The notes under the pieces: model-generated
Told to the model about the DNA's origin: nothing
The model's database searches: none
The model's input: the letters and a program-made list of their open reading frames with translations, nothing else
In this document: in pieces, positions 1-7,772 of the stretch
How the letters are laid out: each line of letters opens with the position of its first letter
Numbering within the stretch: position 1 is the stretch's first letter
Program-made: the position numbers and the translations under genes
From: Symbiodinium natans
Lineage: Eukaryota > Sar > Dinophyceae > Suessiales > Symbiodiniaceae
Assembly: GCA_905221605.1 (NCBI GenBank)
Contig: CAJNDS010000719.1
Coordinates: forward strand, 65,001 to 81,539
Direction of reading: 5' to 3'
Length of the DNA: 16,539 nt

Positions 1-911
1 TTGCACTGCCCACAGCAAGCTGCGCTACAACGATATGCCCTTGCAATGACGAACAACCGTCATACCAAGCACCAATGCACCACCAACAGCAAATCCCGTG
101 AGCTAGTGAGAAGCGTTTGTTTGCCCGCGGGAGTTGCAGACTTGCGTGGAGCAGTCGTGGAGCAACCATTGCTTGCACAAACCCCGGGAATCCCGCCACC
201 TCCCTTGCCGCTTGCTGTTTTCGGTTCTCTTAGTCCGGATCTGGATGACATGATTCAATGCATGCCACATGGGCCGACGTCGTGTAGTGGTGTGTCATCT
301 CACTTGGACAAATGTCAACTGCGCCCACACCTATTCCATGTTGATCGCAGAAGCCGTACGTGGCGGCTGCTGCATCGGCACCTGAGACATGCGCGTACCT
401 CCTAGACTTAGGATTGCCATCTTTGTATCTTAAAGAAGGAGGATGCAACACGTGTCTGAGATGTCTGATGTCGAGGAAACCATCAGCTTTAGCCAGGCAT
501 CTGAAACCCAGACATCTTCTTGCCGTGCAGTGCCACGTCTCGGGCGGAACACGGCCTGTTCCCTCTGGGTCCAGCAATGCGTACAGGAAGAACGAAGGCA
601 TCAAAAGACACCTGACGCTGAACCAAACATGCATTTTAAAAAAGTCCAGAATGCAAACGGGACCAAACCAGTGCACGATTAACATCCTTTGTTTGCAAGA
701 TGTCATAAGGAATCGAAGAAACGGACAACAAATGCTTGGTGTATCAAAGGAAACCTGCTCGTGGCATTCAGCCACTGCACGGTGAGTGTGACAATTCGTT
801 GAGAAGTACACCACACTACATCACCGCACAAAAGGCGTGAAATAGCACAAGCACCAACAATCAGAAATCCTCAGAAACGTGGCGTGGATCTGGGAGACTG
901 CATTGATCTGA
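1..911. other. No recognisable gene
   Basis: I see no protein family, RNA gene or repeat here. The longest open stretch runs on the minus strand from about 814 to 230 but has no ATG at its 5' end and is rich in Cys, His and Arg without a domain pattern. A plus-strand frame at 360-785 overlaps it and also matches nothing I know. Mutually overlapping open frames on both strands with no homology are what non-coding DNA near 50% GC gives by chance. Confidence 0.5.
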
Positions 912-1091
912 ACTGGAGCGCGCTGGGTTCTGCCTAAAACGATCTCTTGTGCGCTTGCCGGCTGGGGACCTCCTATGCAGCATGCAGAAGATTTAAACAG
1001 CGCTCATCTGACCAAAGAAGACATCGCCTGTCTGCTCGAGCACCCTGCGGCAGAAGCCTGGAAGCAAGACGTCACAGCACGGCATCTTTGA
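912..1091 (+). CDS. Short candidate coding segment, unknown product
   Basis: The frame opens after a TGA at 909-911 and closes with TGA at 1089-1091. An in-frame ATG at 975 would give 38 residues. The translation contains an amphipathic helix-like stretch, HLTKEDIACLLEHPAAEAW, with a natural-looking residue mix, which is the only reason to list it. I recognise no family. It ends just inside the minus-strand EF-hand candidate (stop at 1072-1074), so both are unlikely to be real over that overlap. It could be an exon end or chance. Confidence 0.18.
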   Translation, partial: TGARWVLPKTISCALAGWGPPMQHAEDLNSAHLTKEDIACLLEHPAAEAWKQDVTARHL

Positions 1092-1516
1092 TCAACTTTA
1101 TCTTCTGCGAGCAGAAGGCACGCATGGTTTCATGCACTCTGCCAAGCAGCAGATTTTCCCAGGCTGAGGGCACAGGAGCCGGCGGCAAAGTGTCGGCAAC
1201 ACGGCAGGACTGCCAAGCAGAAAAGCGCCTGCCCAAATGCACCAAAGACACCAAGAGACTCAGAGACCACTGAAAAACCGGCCGGTGACGGCGCTTGTTT
1301 CCAGGCCTGCAGAAGTCCAACAACTCCACTTGGCACCCCTCGTCGTTGGAAAGCTTCTCTGCCAAGTGAAGAACATCCTTCAAGCAGCCCAGCATCCCAT
1401 TCAAGCATCCGGCCATGTCGCTGCAAGGGACTCTCTTTGAGCACCCACCTCCGGCAGGGGAAGTCCAAGATGGTTGAGGAGGGCGACCATATCGGTGATT
1501 TCAACCAGGCCGTCGC
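1072..1516 (-). CDS. EF-hand pair protein, partial, two candidate exons
   Basis: Seen: on the minus strand, exon 1449-1516 encodes GDGLVEITDMVALLNHLGL followed by PLPE and meets a donor-like GTGGGT. A 71-base gap (1378-1448) ends in AG, and the next segment begins DVLHLAEKL and continues SNDEGCQVELLDF. Both join at codon boundaries. Family knowledge: EF-hand loops have acidic or polar residues at positions 1, 3, 5 and 12, Gly at 6 and a hydrophobic at 8. Loop one supplies G4 D5 G6 V8 D12. Loop two supplies S1 D3 G5 V8 D12 F13 but Cys at 6. Position-4 to position-4 spacing is 35, close to the usual 36. The second segment can be read on to a TGA at 1072-1074, giving a basic tail. Read alone it has an ATG at 1416 with G at -3 and +4. 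A pyrimidine-rich tract (1527-1552) precedes the first exon. Loop-one positions 1-3 are not in frame; a one-base shift would place F-L-D there, so decay is possible. Calcium binding is probably weak or lost. Alternatives: dockerin-like loop, or chance. Confidence 0.45.
1307..1377 (-). other. Second EF-hand loop segment with GC-type donor candidate
   Basis: This 71-base piece holds helix DVLHLAEKL and loop SNDEGCQVELLDF. It is preceded by AG (TTGAAG) and followed by GCCTGG. A GC-AG intron would suit dinoflagellates, where non-canonical donors are well known, but reading straight through is also open. I list it separately because the choice decides whether the 114-residue reading to 1072 is one protein or an exon plus intron. 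Confidence 0.3.
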
Positions 1517-1526
1517 CTTTGAACGT

Positions 1527-1555
1527 CCAAAAAAAGGAGAAGGAAAAAAAAATGG
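1527..1555 (-). promoter_or_regulatory. Polypyrimidine tract, candidate 3' splice region
   Basis: The plus strand is nearly pure purine here, with a run of seven and a run of nine A, so the minus strand is T/C rich. It lies 10-39 bases before the AG at 1517-1518 that would begin the first EF-hand exon. That is the expected place for a polypyrimidine tract. It could equally be a slippage-prone simple sequence. Confidence 0.3.
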
Positions 1556-1601
1556 CTGTGGACTTTTTGAGACTACCTCCTCACCATCGGACAGCTGAGC
1601 T

Positions 1602-1802
1602 GTGGTCGATTCGTGTCGAGAACTGCAAAGGCTTTGCTCACCTCGACACCAGACGCATGTACCTGCACTTCAAAGGCAGCAGGGAATTGGACAGATTTGG
1701 ACAGTTGTGGGATGGGCTCACCACTTCGAAGAGGCGCTGCTGAAGGCTTCCCATCAGCTCAGCCCTGCAGTGGACTCACAAGTGGTGGGAGAAAAGAGAT
1801 GA
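1602..1802 (+). CDS. Candidate exon, unknown product
   Basis: Two overlapping plus-strand frames carry natural-looking segments: WSIRVENCKGFAHLDTRRM in the frame at 1474-1743, and AHHFEEALLKASHQLSPAVD in the frame at 1602-1802, which has high GC at third positions. A one-base shift near 1700 would join them, so this may be a frameshifted remnant or two exons. No family is recognised. The region also lies upstream of the minus-strand EF-hand exons, where an intron of that gene would fall, and that competes with a coding role on this strand. Confidence 0.2.
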   Translation: MVDSCRELQRLCSPRHQTHVPALQRQQGIGQIWTVVGWAHHFEEALLKASHQLSPAVDSQVVGEKR

Positions 1803-1844
1803 AATGGGCACGTTGCGTGCAACTGTGACGGCGACTTTCGAGCC

Positions 1845-2198
1845 TTGTTGCACTCCAGGGTTCTCTCGGGTCCTGTACGAGCGGAACGGCGGCCCTCGGA
1901 GCGTAGGCCAACCTGCATCTATGACACTGATCATATAAACTGCACACGGTGCCACAGGTTGGGCTGCGCAAGCACGCCTCTGCTCACCTCTGGGCTCTTG
2001 TGCATCCATCATCGGCCTCAGTTCTGCCGAGAACTGAAGAAGCTCACAGAGGCCACAAACAAACCCTGGGTTCCGGGAATCAAGCGGATCTGTCGCGAGC
2101 AGCTTGGCCAGGTTGGTGTTCCATATCGGAGCATCTCGCGTGGCAAGTTGCCTTCACCAGTCACAAGTGCTTTCCAGACATGCAGGTCTGAGGGTTAA
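1845..2198 (+). CDS. Cys/His-rich open frame, unknown, no ATG
   Basis: This is a 117-codon frame closed by TAA with no in-frame ATG, so it would have to be an exon. From about residue 24 it shows clustered potential metal ligands: C24, H30, C33, C36, H37, C41, C53, H55, H56 and C61. A helical basic stretch QFCRELKKLTEATNKPW follows, then a Ser/Pro-rich tail. The spacing C-x2-C-x16-C-x-H-H loosely resembles zinc-binding folds but fits no named finger I can assign. Confidence 0.22.
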   Translation: MLHSRVLSGPVRAERRPSERRPTCIYDTDHINCTRCHRLGCASTPLLTSGLLCIHHRPQFCRELKKLTEATNKPWVPGIKRICREQLGQVGVPYRSISRGKLPSPVTSAFQTCRSEG

Positions 2199-2726
2199 CA
2201 TATGAGAACACAGAACAAGTGTCTGGAACAGGACGAAACAAGTTCTTGGACACGTGCAAATTTTCACTTCAGCTTGGCATGCCGGCTAACAGCAGGTCCA
2301 GGCAAACCTCTTCCGCTTAGCATTTGTGGCACACAAAGCTGTCTACCTGTATATGGGGGAATCCATAATAATGCGATGCAATAATGCAATTGCTGCTGTA
2401 TTCTTTTCGCTTCTCATGACAAGCTTGACAGTGGAGTTCCTCAAGCTCCACATCGTTGGGCTCTCCCCAGCCCAATCAGACTTTGGAAACCTTGCATAGC
2501 TGAAGCTTTGCGATATTCAGCTGCCCGGTGTGAGCTGCCAGTCAAGCTGATGAACTGCGAGGCAACAACCGTGGACGAAGGCCAAGAGCACGGGCACAAC
2601 TTGATGAATGGAACCCGACACACGCATGCACACACAGCGACACAGAGCACAAGTCTGCCCCAACCTTTCCCGACAAAGCTCTCAAACTGGGCCGAGCATG
2701 ACCAAATAAGAAGCAGCGTTAGTTGA
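2199..2726. other. No gene seen
   Basis: Nothing recognisable on either strand. A short CA-rich patch occurs at about 2617-2650, with alternating ACAC/GCAC, and open frames are short and unlike proteins. Confidence 0.5.
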
Positions 2727-2876
2727 ATGGCGCTGAGGCTCGCGTGCGCGCGCGCAGGTTCTCGTGTTCTGGCCGTTTCCTCCGCGCCTCCCCAGCTCGG
2801 CGAGGGCATCCCCGGGTGGCGCTTCGTGTCTGGGCCCGGGAGCGATCTCGAAGACCAGCGTCCTTCCGTCGACTCC
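2727..2876 (+). CDS. GC-rich island with 49-residue ATG frame (presequence-like)
   Basis: The ATG at 2727 opens a frame of 49 residues beginning MALRLACARAGSRVLAV and ending in TAA. The start has Arg spaced along a small hydrophobic helix and no acidic residues for about 24 positions, as mitochondrial presequences do, and third positions are mostly G or C. CpG density is visibly higher than on either side. The minus strand of the same island is also open and protein-like (GVDGRTLVFEIAPGPRHEA), entered through a pyrimidine-rich stretch ending in CTCTTAG at 2875-2881. One strand may be an exon, or the island may only be GC-rich. I cannot choose. Confidence 0.25.
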
Positions 2877-2889
2877 TAAGAGTCTTGGG

Positions 2890-3845
2890 CTCAAAGAGGC
2901 TCAGAGAAGCAGTGCATGACAGGCAGAGACAAAACAGACAAAAGTGTGCAGTGCAAGAAAGCGGAACAACTTGAACGTCATTTTGCTTATTACAAAACTC
3001 TTCTATCGCGTCAGTCCGTGCACTCCCCTCTAAGACTCTCAGGCCACCAGGCTTGAGAAAATGCGAGGAACCCATCCACAAGCCCAGACTGCGTTCCAAG
3101 CCACGACAAATATGTATGCGATCAGCGGAAATCCGCAAGGATTCGGAAAGCTGATGTGAGAACATATGCCGGAACCAAGTCGCAGCCTGAGCAAGCCATC
3201 ACGGAACTGAACGAAAGCAAACACCAGCAAGATTCAGATGAGAAGTGAACATCAGCAACACGCAGGATGCGAACAGAACCGAGATTGAGAAATCGAGGCT
3301 CTGTTCAGTCAAAACGTAGTCGAGACACCTCTCTGTCTGACAGCGGCGCCGACAGCTCTATGCATCCTTGAGCGGGGCCCTTGCTCTGAGCCGACCTCTG
3401 CTGCAGCTTGTCGCCTTCCTCACCTTCGTCACTTTCTGCTTCCACTGCCTGGCTTGGGAAAACCGAAAGTTGCGCAGCGCAGCACGGCACAGCACATTCA
3501 AGATTCCAGCCTTTGGGCCAGCTTCACGCCTGATCAAAGACGAAAAAACCCCCACAGCATTCGACCACACTTCCACAGCCACTAGGCCCAAACATCCCTG
3601 AGGCGGCACCTCTGCGAGGTGAACTCTGCCATAATCTTAGCACGAAGGCTGCCAATCAGCTCACCATTGGAGGTTGCTTGCACCGGCAATTCGACCGCCA
3701 AAAGCTCAACACCTTAGTTCGACACATGTCCATACGGAAGCGAGCTTTTGGCAGGGCACAGCTGTGGCTGGTTTGTGCTGCGTGCGTGGCACAAAGCATG
3801 CAGGAGTGCGGAGTGCCTAATGTGCCTCAGTCGCCATACTAGTGG
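2890..3845. other. No recognisable gene
   Basis: Short frames only. On the minus strand near 3390-3460 there is an acidic stretch, VEAESDEGEEGDKLQQRS, and the plus strand opposite reads as a hydrophobic segment (LLQLVAFLTFVTFCFHCLAW). These are two readings of the same bases, so at most one can be real. The rest shows no motif, repeat or RNA structure that I can support. Confidence 0.4.
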
Positions 3846-4463
3846 ATGTTCAAGCCCTCTGTCTTGGGCATCATCTTGCAGCACAAGATGGCCACTTCGT
3901 TCACTGCACGTCTCTGCACGCTCTCATGTCTGGTATGGCGGCCCTTGAGCAACGCTGCCCGGCGCGGGACTGTGATCACCAGTTCTGGCCACTTGCAAGA
4001 TGAACCGCCTCCGACTGTGCGGCTGATGCGGCTGTGCTCTGGCGCGCTTCCGCGCCTCATCGTCCGCAACAACCCTGCCCCCACCACGAAGGCACTGCCA
4101 TCGCAAGCCGCGTGCCCATGCCCACCATGCCCCACGCTGAAATCCCCAACATCAGCAGGCCCTTCTCCGGAGCTGGTCCGGAGGAGAAGAGGCCACCCTT
4201 TTCCACTTCGGGACGAAGACAGAGCGGAGCCAGTTGCGCTCGGCGCGTGGGCTGGAGCCAGGCCGGCTCCGGGCCGCAGGTGTGCACGGAAGGAGGCACA
4301 ACTAGTCCGACTGCCGGAGCAAGCGCGTGGGACAGCTGATGCTGTTGAATCGTTGAAGATGGAGACAGGGGTCAAGGACCTTGCTGGTCGAAGGCAAGCT
4401 TCGGCAAAGCTCAGCAGTGGTCACAGCAGAGGTGAAGGCGGCGGGGCTACACCTGCGGACTGA
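3846..4463 (+). CDS. GC-rich ORF, possible organelle-targeted protein, unknown
   Basis: An ATG frame of 205 residues. A second in-frame ATG at 3888 has A at -3 and G at +4 and is the better start, giving 191 residues that begin MATSFTARLCTLSCLVWRP, an Arg-containing, acid-free N-terminus like a mitochondrial presequence. The middle is rich in Pro, Ala and Arg, and the last third is charged and Lys/Arg rich. I see no domain. The minus strand is open over nearly the same span (3839-4375, 178 residues) and looks equally plausible at its C-terminal end (WPELVITVPRRAALLKG). High local GC lowers stop frequency on both strands, so length alone is weak evidence. Confidence 0.28.
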   Translation: MFKPSVLGIILQHKMATSFTARLCTLSCLVWRPLSNAARRGTVITSSGHLQDEPPPTVRLMRLCSGALPRLIVRNNPAPTTKALPSQAACPCPPCPTLKSPTSAGPSPELVRRRRGHPFPLRDEDRAEPVALGAWAGARPAPGRRCARKEAQLVRLPEQARGTADAVESLKMETGVKDLAGRRQASAKLSSGHSRGEGGGATPAD

Positions 4464-5163
4464 AGCTGGTGGACAGGGTACCCGCGTCTCAAGAGCACAG
4501 GAACGCAGCTCTGCAGGGAGGTCACCAGGATACTATTCTCGCAGCAGGAGGACCGCAGGCCCAGCAAAGCGACTTCACGACACGAAGTTGTTCCAGGTTG
4601 CGTGGAAAGCTCACCTAGATCAGGACTGAGGACTCGGCAAGGACGGCCACGTTGTGCGAGGTCGCGCATTGCCTCCTCATGAAGTACAGGTACTTGAACG
4701 CCTTGGCCAGCGTCTGCATTCACAATGAACCAGTACAAATGTTCCCCCTGCCAACTGCAACCTTGGTACCTACAAGGCCAAGCAGCTCTTGCCCAGCCCA
4801 AACTTGGAAGAACAACTTCTCCTCAGTTTACACCCAGCATTCCATGACCGAAGCTGTTGAGAAAGCTGGGAATCTTTGTCGAGGGACAGGACGCGGGCCG
4901 GATATCAGGATAGCTCGAGCAGCATCGAAGCCTCCAAAACGCCACAGCTTCCTACAGCTTCCCATGGAAGACTGCACGCGAAACTCGCTGGGCAAACTGG
5001 AACCTAAACCAGGCCGAGTGTCTCCAAGCAGTGTGCTCTGCCACAGCCATGAATCCAAGGCGGCCTATCAAGTCACCTTCTTCTACCTGAGCCAGCGGGT
5101 ACCCTCAGTGGGTGCATCAATCACTCCAAAGGCTTGACACGCGAACATGCAGCTTGGGGCCCT
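4464..5163. other. Mixed short open frames, no family
   Basis: Both strands hold short open frames without homology. The most protein-like is on the minus strand at 4615-4719, listed separately. A minus frame at 4828-5058 is rich in Ser, Arg and Phe and lacks a recognisable pattern. No repeats stand out. Confidence 0.35.
4615..4719 (-). CDS. Candidate 99-base exon, unknown product
   Basis: On the minus strand the sequence after an AG (GAATGCAG) reads TLAKAFKYLYFMRRQ, then a Ser/Val/Ala-rich stretch, and ends in TAG immediately before GTGAGC, a consensus-quality donor. The stop codon abutting the donor is odd: either this is a last exon and the donor is chance, or the exon is read in another phase, which also gives an open, protein-like sequence (LHEEAMRDLAQRGRPCRV). 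An ATG lies at 4717-4719. No family is recognised. Confidence 0.22.
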   Translation of the reverse strand: MQTLAKAFKYLYFMRRQCATSHNVAVLAESSVLI

Positions 5164-5358
5164 TTACCAAGGACGAGTTGCTCGTTGCCCGTGCTTGGAG
5201 ACATGCACAACGACCTCCTGCTCTGGACCCAACTTCAAGACGACAAAGACACCGTTCAAGGAAGGAAGCCGCAGCCTCAAGTCTTCGAGCCAAACCTGCC
5301 CAGTCGGCTGGAATTCCATGGAAAACCCTTGGCGATCACTTTTCTTTTCTCCCCAATG
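5164..5358 (-). CDS. C2-like domain fragment, candidate exon
   Basis: This open minus-strand frame has stops at both ends (TGA 5359-5361, TAA 5164-5166) and an ATG at 5317-5319. Its core reads LEDLRLRLPSLNGVFVVLKL followed by EVVVHVSKHGQRATRPW. Known pattern: the middle of C2 domains has a loop, a strand like DPYVKLxLG, a strand with alternating Val/Thr/Lys, then a Pro-x-Trp motif. The order and spacing are similar, but the calcium-binding Asp residues are missing, so if it is C2 it would not bind calcium in the usual way. The Trp codon lies at a possible GTAAAG donor. A second minus frame over 5260-5390 is also protein-like (FDIGEKRKVIAKGFPW), which weakens the call. Confidence 0.25.
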   Translation of the reverse strand, partial: HWGEKKSDRQGFSMEFQPTGQVWLEDLRLRLPSLNGVFVVLKLGPEQEVVVHVSKHGQRATRPW

Positions 5359-5434
5359 TCAAAACCCCCGCCTTGAGGTGAACCCCACTCGGCTCCAAGG
5401 ACCCGTCCATACGAGGGGCTTGGACGTTTTCTGA

Positions 5435-6104
5435 ACTAAAGGATAGCGTCACCTCACACAAAGCGATAAAGCGATGTTGTCATGTCCTCTTCGCACCAAC
5501 ACAGCCGACGTGAGCCAACTAAACATGGAAGCTGCATTGATCTGCATTGTGATAGTTGCTGGGGCGCGGAGATGCTGCCAACCAATCGAGGGCTTTCGTG
5601 CGGCCTGAGCTTGCGGTTCAGCATCCAGCGCATCTGCGCTTTCGAATGCGTTGACATGCCTTGAAGGTACGTAGCCAAGCGGCCCTGAGGAAGCTTGCAA
5701 AGGCACTTCTAGGCGCTCATGGCCCGTCTTGCGAACCTGTCAAACAAGCCCTCTGAAACTTGCATTACACTTACGAGGCTTTGCTCATGCGCTCATGTAG
5801 ACTTCAATAACTTCAATCGCTCCGCAATGCCAACTCTCCAAGTCTCAAGTCCCAAACAAACATTGCACACTCCAGCTACTTCCTACCGCGGGCGAATCCG
5901 CCCAGATAAGCATGAACAACTGCTGCGACGTCAAGCTTAGAGATCTGCCATGTGCGTGGTTCACACATGTGCATCTCGAGTTGCGTCTGGTGTTTCGGGC
6001 TTGGCACTGTAGGCCTCTCACTCTGGACCGCTGAAGAAATAGGTAGACTAAGACTCCCGGCTTGTTTAAAGTTGTGGAGCTTGTGACAGGCTTGCTACTG
6101 TTGT
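5435..6104. other. No gene seen
   Basis: Nothing recognisable. Frames are under 90 codons, most lack an ATG at the start, and those on opposite strands overlap. No hairpin or repeat of note. Confidence 0.5.
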
Positions 6105-6165
6105 TCTACCTCCCGCCTCTACTCCTACCCCCTCGTCCTCTTACTCCTACTCCGGTGACGACTAC
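6105..6165 (+). repeat. Pyrimidine-rich simple sequence
   Basis: A degenerate run of CTC, TCC and TAC triplets on the plus strand, nearly free of purines for about 50 bases. Probably decayed microsatellite; it could also serve as a splice polypyrimidine tract for the plus strand. Confidence 0.6.
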
Positions 6166-6357
6166 AACACCACGACGACAATGAATGTCTTTTGTCACTC
6201 GCTCCGCTGAAGCTGCGAAGCCTGAAACGCCTACCTGTGAAGAAACCTACTAGAAATTCTGATCTATGTTGTCTCGACTATTCTTACGACTCTTTACGAC
6301 AGCATAGACGACCGTGGTGGTGGCGACAGCAGTCAATTGACCGCAACAACGGCAACA

Positions 6358-6377
6358 CAACCACCACCACCACCACC
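6358..6377 (+). repeat. (ACC)n microsatellite
   Basis: About six consecutive CCA/ACC triplets, flanked by looser CAA/GGC triplets from about 6343. In one plus frame it would encode a short poly-Thr run followed by YRHKHKF, but the frame has no other support. Confidence 0.75.
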
Positions 6378-6399
6378 TACCGTCACAAGCACAAGTTCT

Positions 6400-7036
6400 A
6401 ACGACGAGTTGATGTGGCTATATACTGCGATGTCAACACATGTGTCAAACAAAGCCACTTGGAATTAGGGCAGTCCTAGCATCCAAAATCACCTGAAGTT
6501 GTTGTCTCCAACCTTGCGACGTCCAATGCCAAAAGAAAGCTGCCTGTTGTGACAATTCAGCCGTCGCCATGACAACAAGCTGTGAGGCAATCGGCTCTTG
6601 CATGGACCTTGGCTCATCTACAGACAGAGTCTACATCAAAAATTTGACTTAGACTTGAAAACTTCCGAACATCTATACGTAGGCAGTTCCTGTCGGATTC
6701 GCCATAACGCTAAAACCAGTGTTCGGCGACTGCAGTATCCAAGCCGCTGTACACACGCGTCGCTGTGAGATGCCTGGCAGCACGGTCCAACGCACGAATC
6801 GCAAGCTACCAGAGAGCTCATGTCATACAGGTGGGCAACACAGCAGACGAAATTAGTAGACTGTGGCACCCAGATGCTAGAACATCGGATAAGGCCTGCA
6901 GCTGACCCAATGCTACTCGTGCGATTCTGCATACCAGCAACGGCCATCAGGATATCAAAGGCGCGCAATCATGCTACGCTTCCTAGACCACAAGCTGTAA
7001 GCAGGTGGATAACGCAAACAGCTTTGAAGCCAGGTA
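6400..7036. other. No gene seen
   Basis: No family, RNA or repeat recognised. A minus frame at 6636-6968 (110 residues) is rich in Cys and Ser without a pattern and is within chance length. Confidence 0.45.
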
Positions 7037-7057
7037 GAGGGCAGAGGGCAGAGGGCA
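7037..7057 (+). repeat. Three tandem copies of GAGGGCA
   Basis: Three exact 7-base units in a row with a partial fourth (GAG), directly followed by a very GC-rich stretch to about 7090. A small tandem repeat; no function inferred. Confidence 0.85.
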
Positions 7058-7249
7058 GAGCCCGGCGGGCCCCGCCCCCGGAGGCCCATGTGAGCCCCTC
7101 TTTTACATCCGCCGGATGTGTCACGAGGACACAGCTGCCGCCGAGCTGCCACAAGCTGCAGTCGGGCTGAGTGCAAGGCACCCAAGGAGTGCCAGGACAT
7201 ATGGCTGAAGACGAAAACACCATCCCTGCCAAAGAAGCATGCCCTCAAG

Positions 7250-7414
7250 CTACACATGAGCCATCAGGGAACTTTTCTCAACTTGCCCAGCAAAAAACGT
7301 TAGGACTTCATGCAACTTGTTCATCACCGCGCGCCTCGCAGCACGGCATGGCACGAGAAACGCCTCTCCAGCAAGGAGAACCTTCAACGCTAGCCACTGG
7401 CGCTTCAACACCAT
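7250..7414 (-). CDS. Candidate small ORF, unknown
   Basis: The ATG at 7412-7414 has G at -3 and +4 and opens 54 residues, beginning MVLKRQWLALKVLLAGEAF. The sequence is amphipathic and basic with two hydrophobic faces. The frame is open further upstream to about 7477. No family is recognised; the plus strand across the same bases is also open and Ser/Pro/Gln rich. Confidence 0.2.
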   Translation of the reverse strand: MVLKRQWLALKVLLAGEAFLVPCRAARRAVMNKLHEVLTFFAGQVEKSSLMAHV

Positions 7415-7610
7415 CTCAGCCTCAGCCCACGTCTGCGAAACTCGCCTCGGCTTCCTGCCGAGAAGCGTCTGGAACAAGCAGACCCGGATCGGGCCTCCTT
7501 CCCCCTAACCCAGCCCTGTGGGACCCCCCCCAATCCCTTGGAGGAGCTGCAAACCGATGCTGTGGAGGGTCCCGCTTGTCGGTGGCTCCTACAGGGGGAG
7601 TGCCTCAAAA

Positions 7611-7714
7611 CCCCCCCCCCCCCACCCCCCACCCCCCCACCCCCCCACCCCCCCCCCCACCCCCCCCCCCCCCCCCCCCCACCCCCCCCCTCACCCCCCG
7701 CCCCCCCCCCCACC
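7611..7714 (+). repeat. Poly-C tract with periodic A (G-rich on minus)
   Basis: About 104 bases that are almost all C, broken mainly by single A at 3-10 base spacing, with the longest uninterrupted run about 22 C. The overlapping Pro-rich and Gly-rich open frames are artefacts of composition. Such DNA can form i-motif on this strand and G-quadruplex on the other, and its exact length is prone to slippage in the cell and in sequencing. Confidence 0.95.
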
Positions 7715-7772
7715 CGCTCTGCCCTTCCTCCCTTTTTTTGCGAAACCCTCTTTCCTCCTTTCCTGTCCTGGG
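7715..7772 (+). repeat. Mixed pyrimidine tract following poly-C
   Basis: C/T-rich sequence with only a few purines (including CTTCCTCC and seven T in a row) extends the poly-C tract, so the whole 7611-7772 span is largely polypyrimidine and could form triplex DNA. Confidence 0.7.

Noticed and set aside
230-814. 194-codon minus-strand open frame
   Set aside because: It begins at GTG, not ATG, matches no family, and overlaps an open plus frame; the length is near what chance gives across six frames.
2610-2650. CA-rich patch as a possible microsatellite
   Set aside because: It is too short and irregular to call a repeat array.
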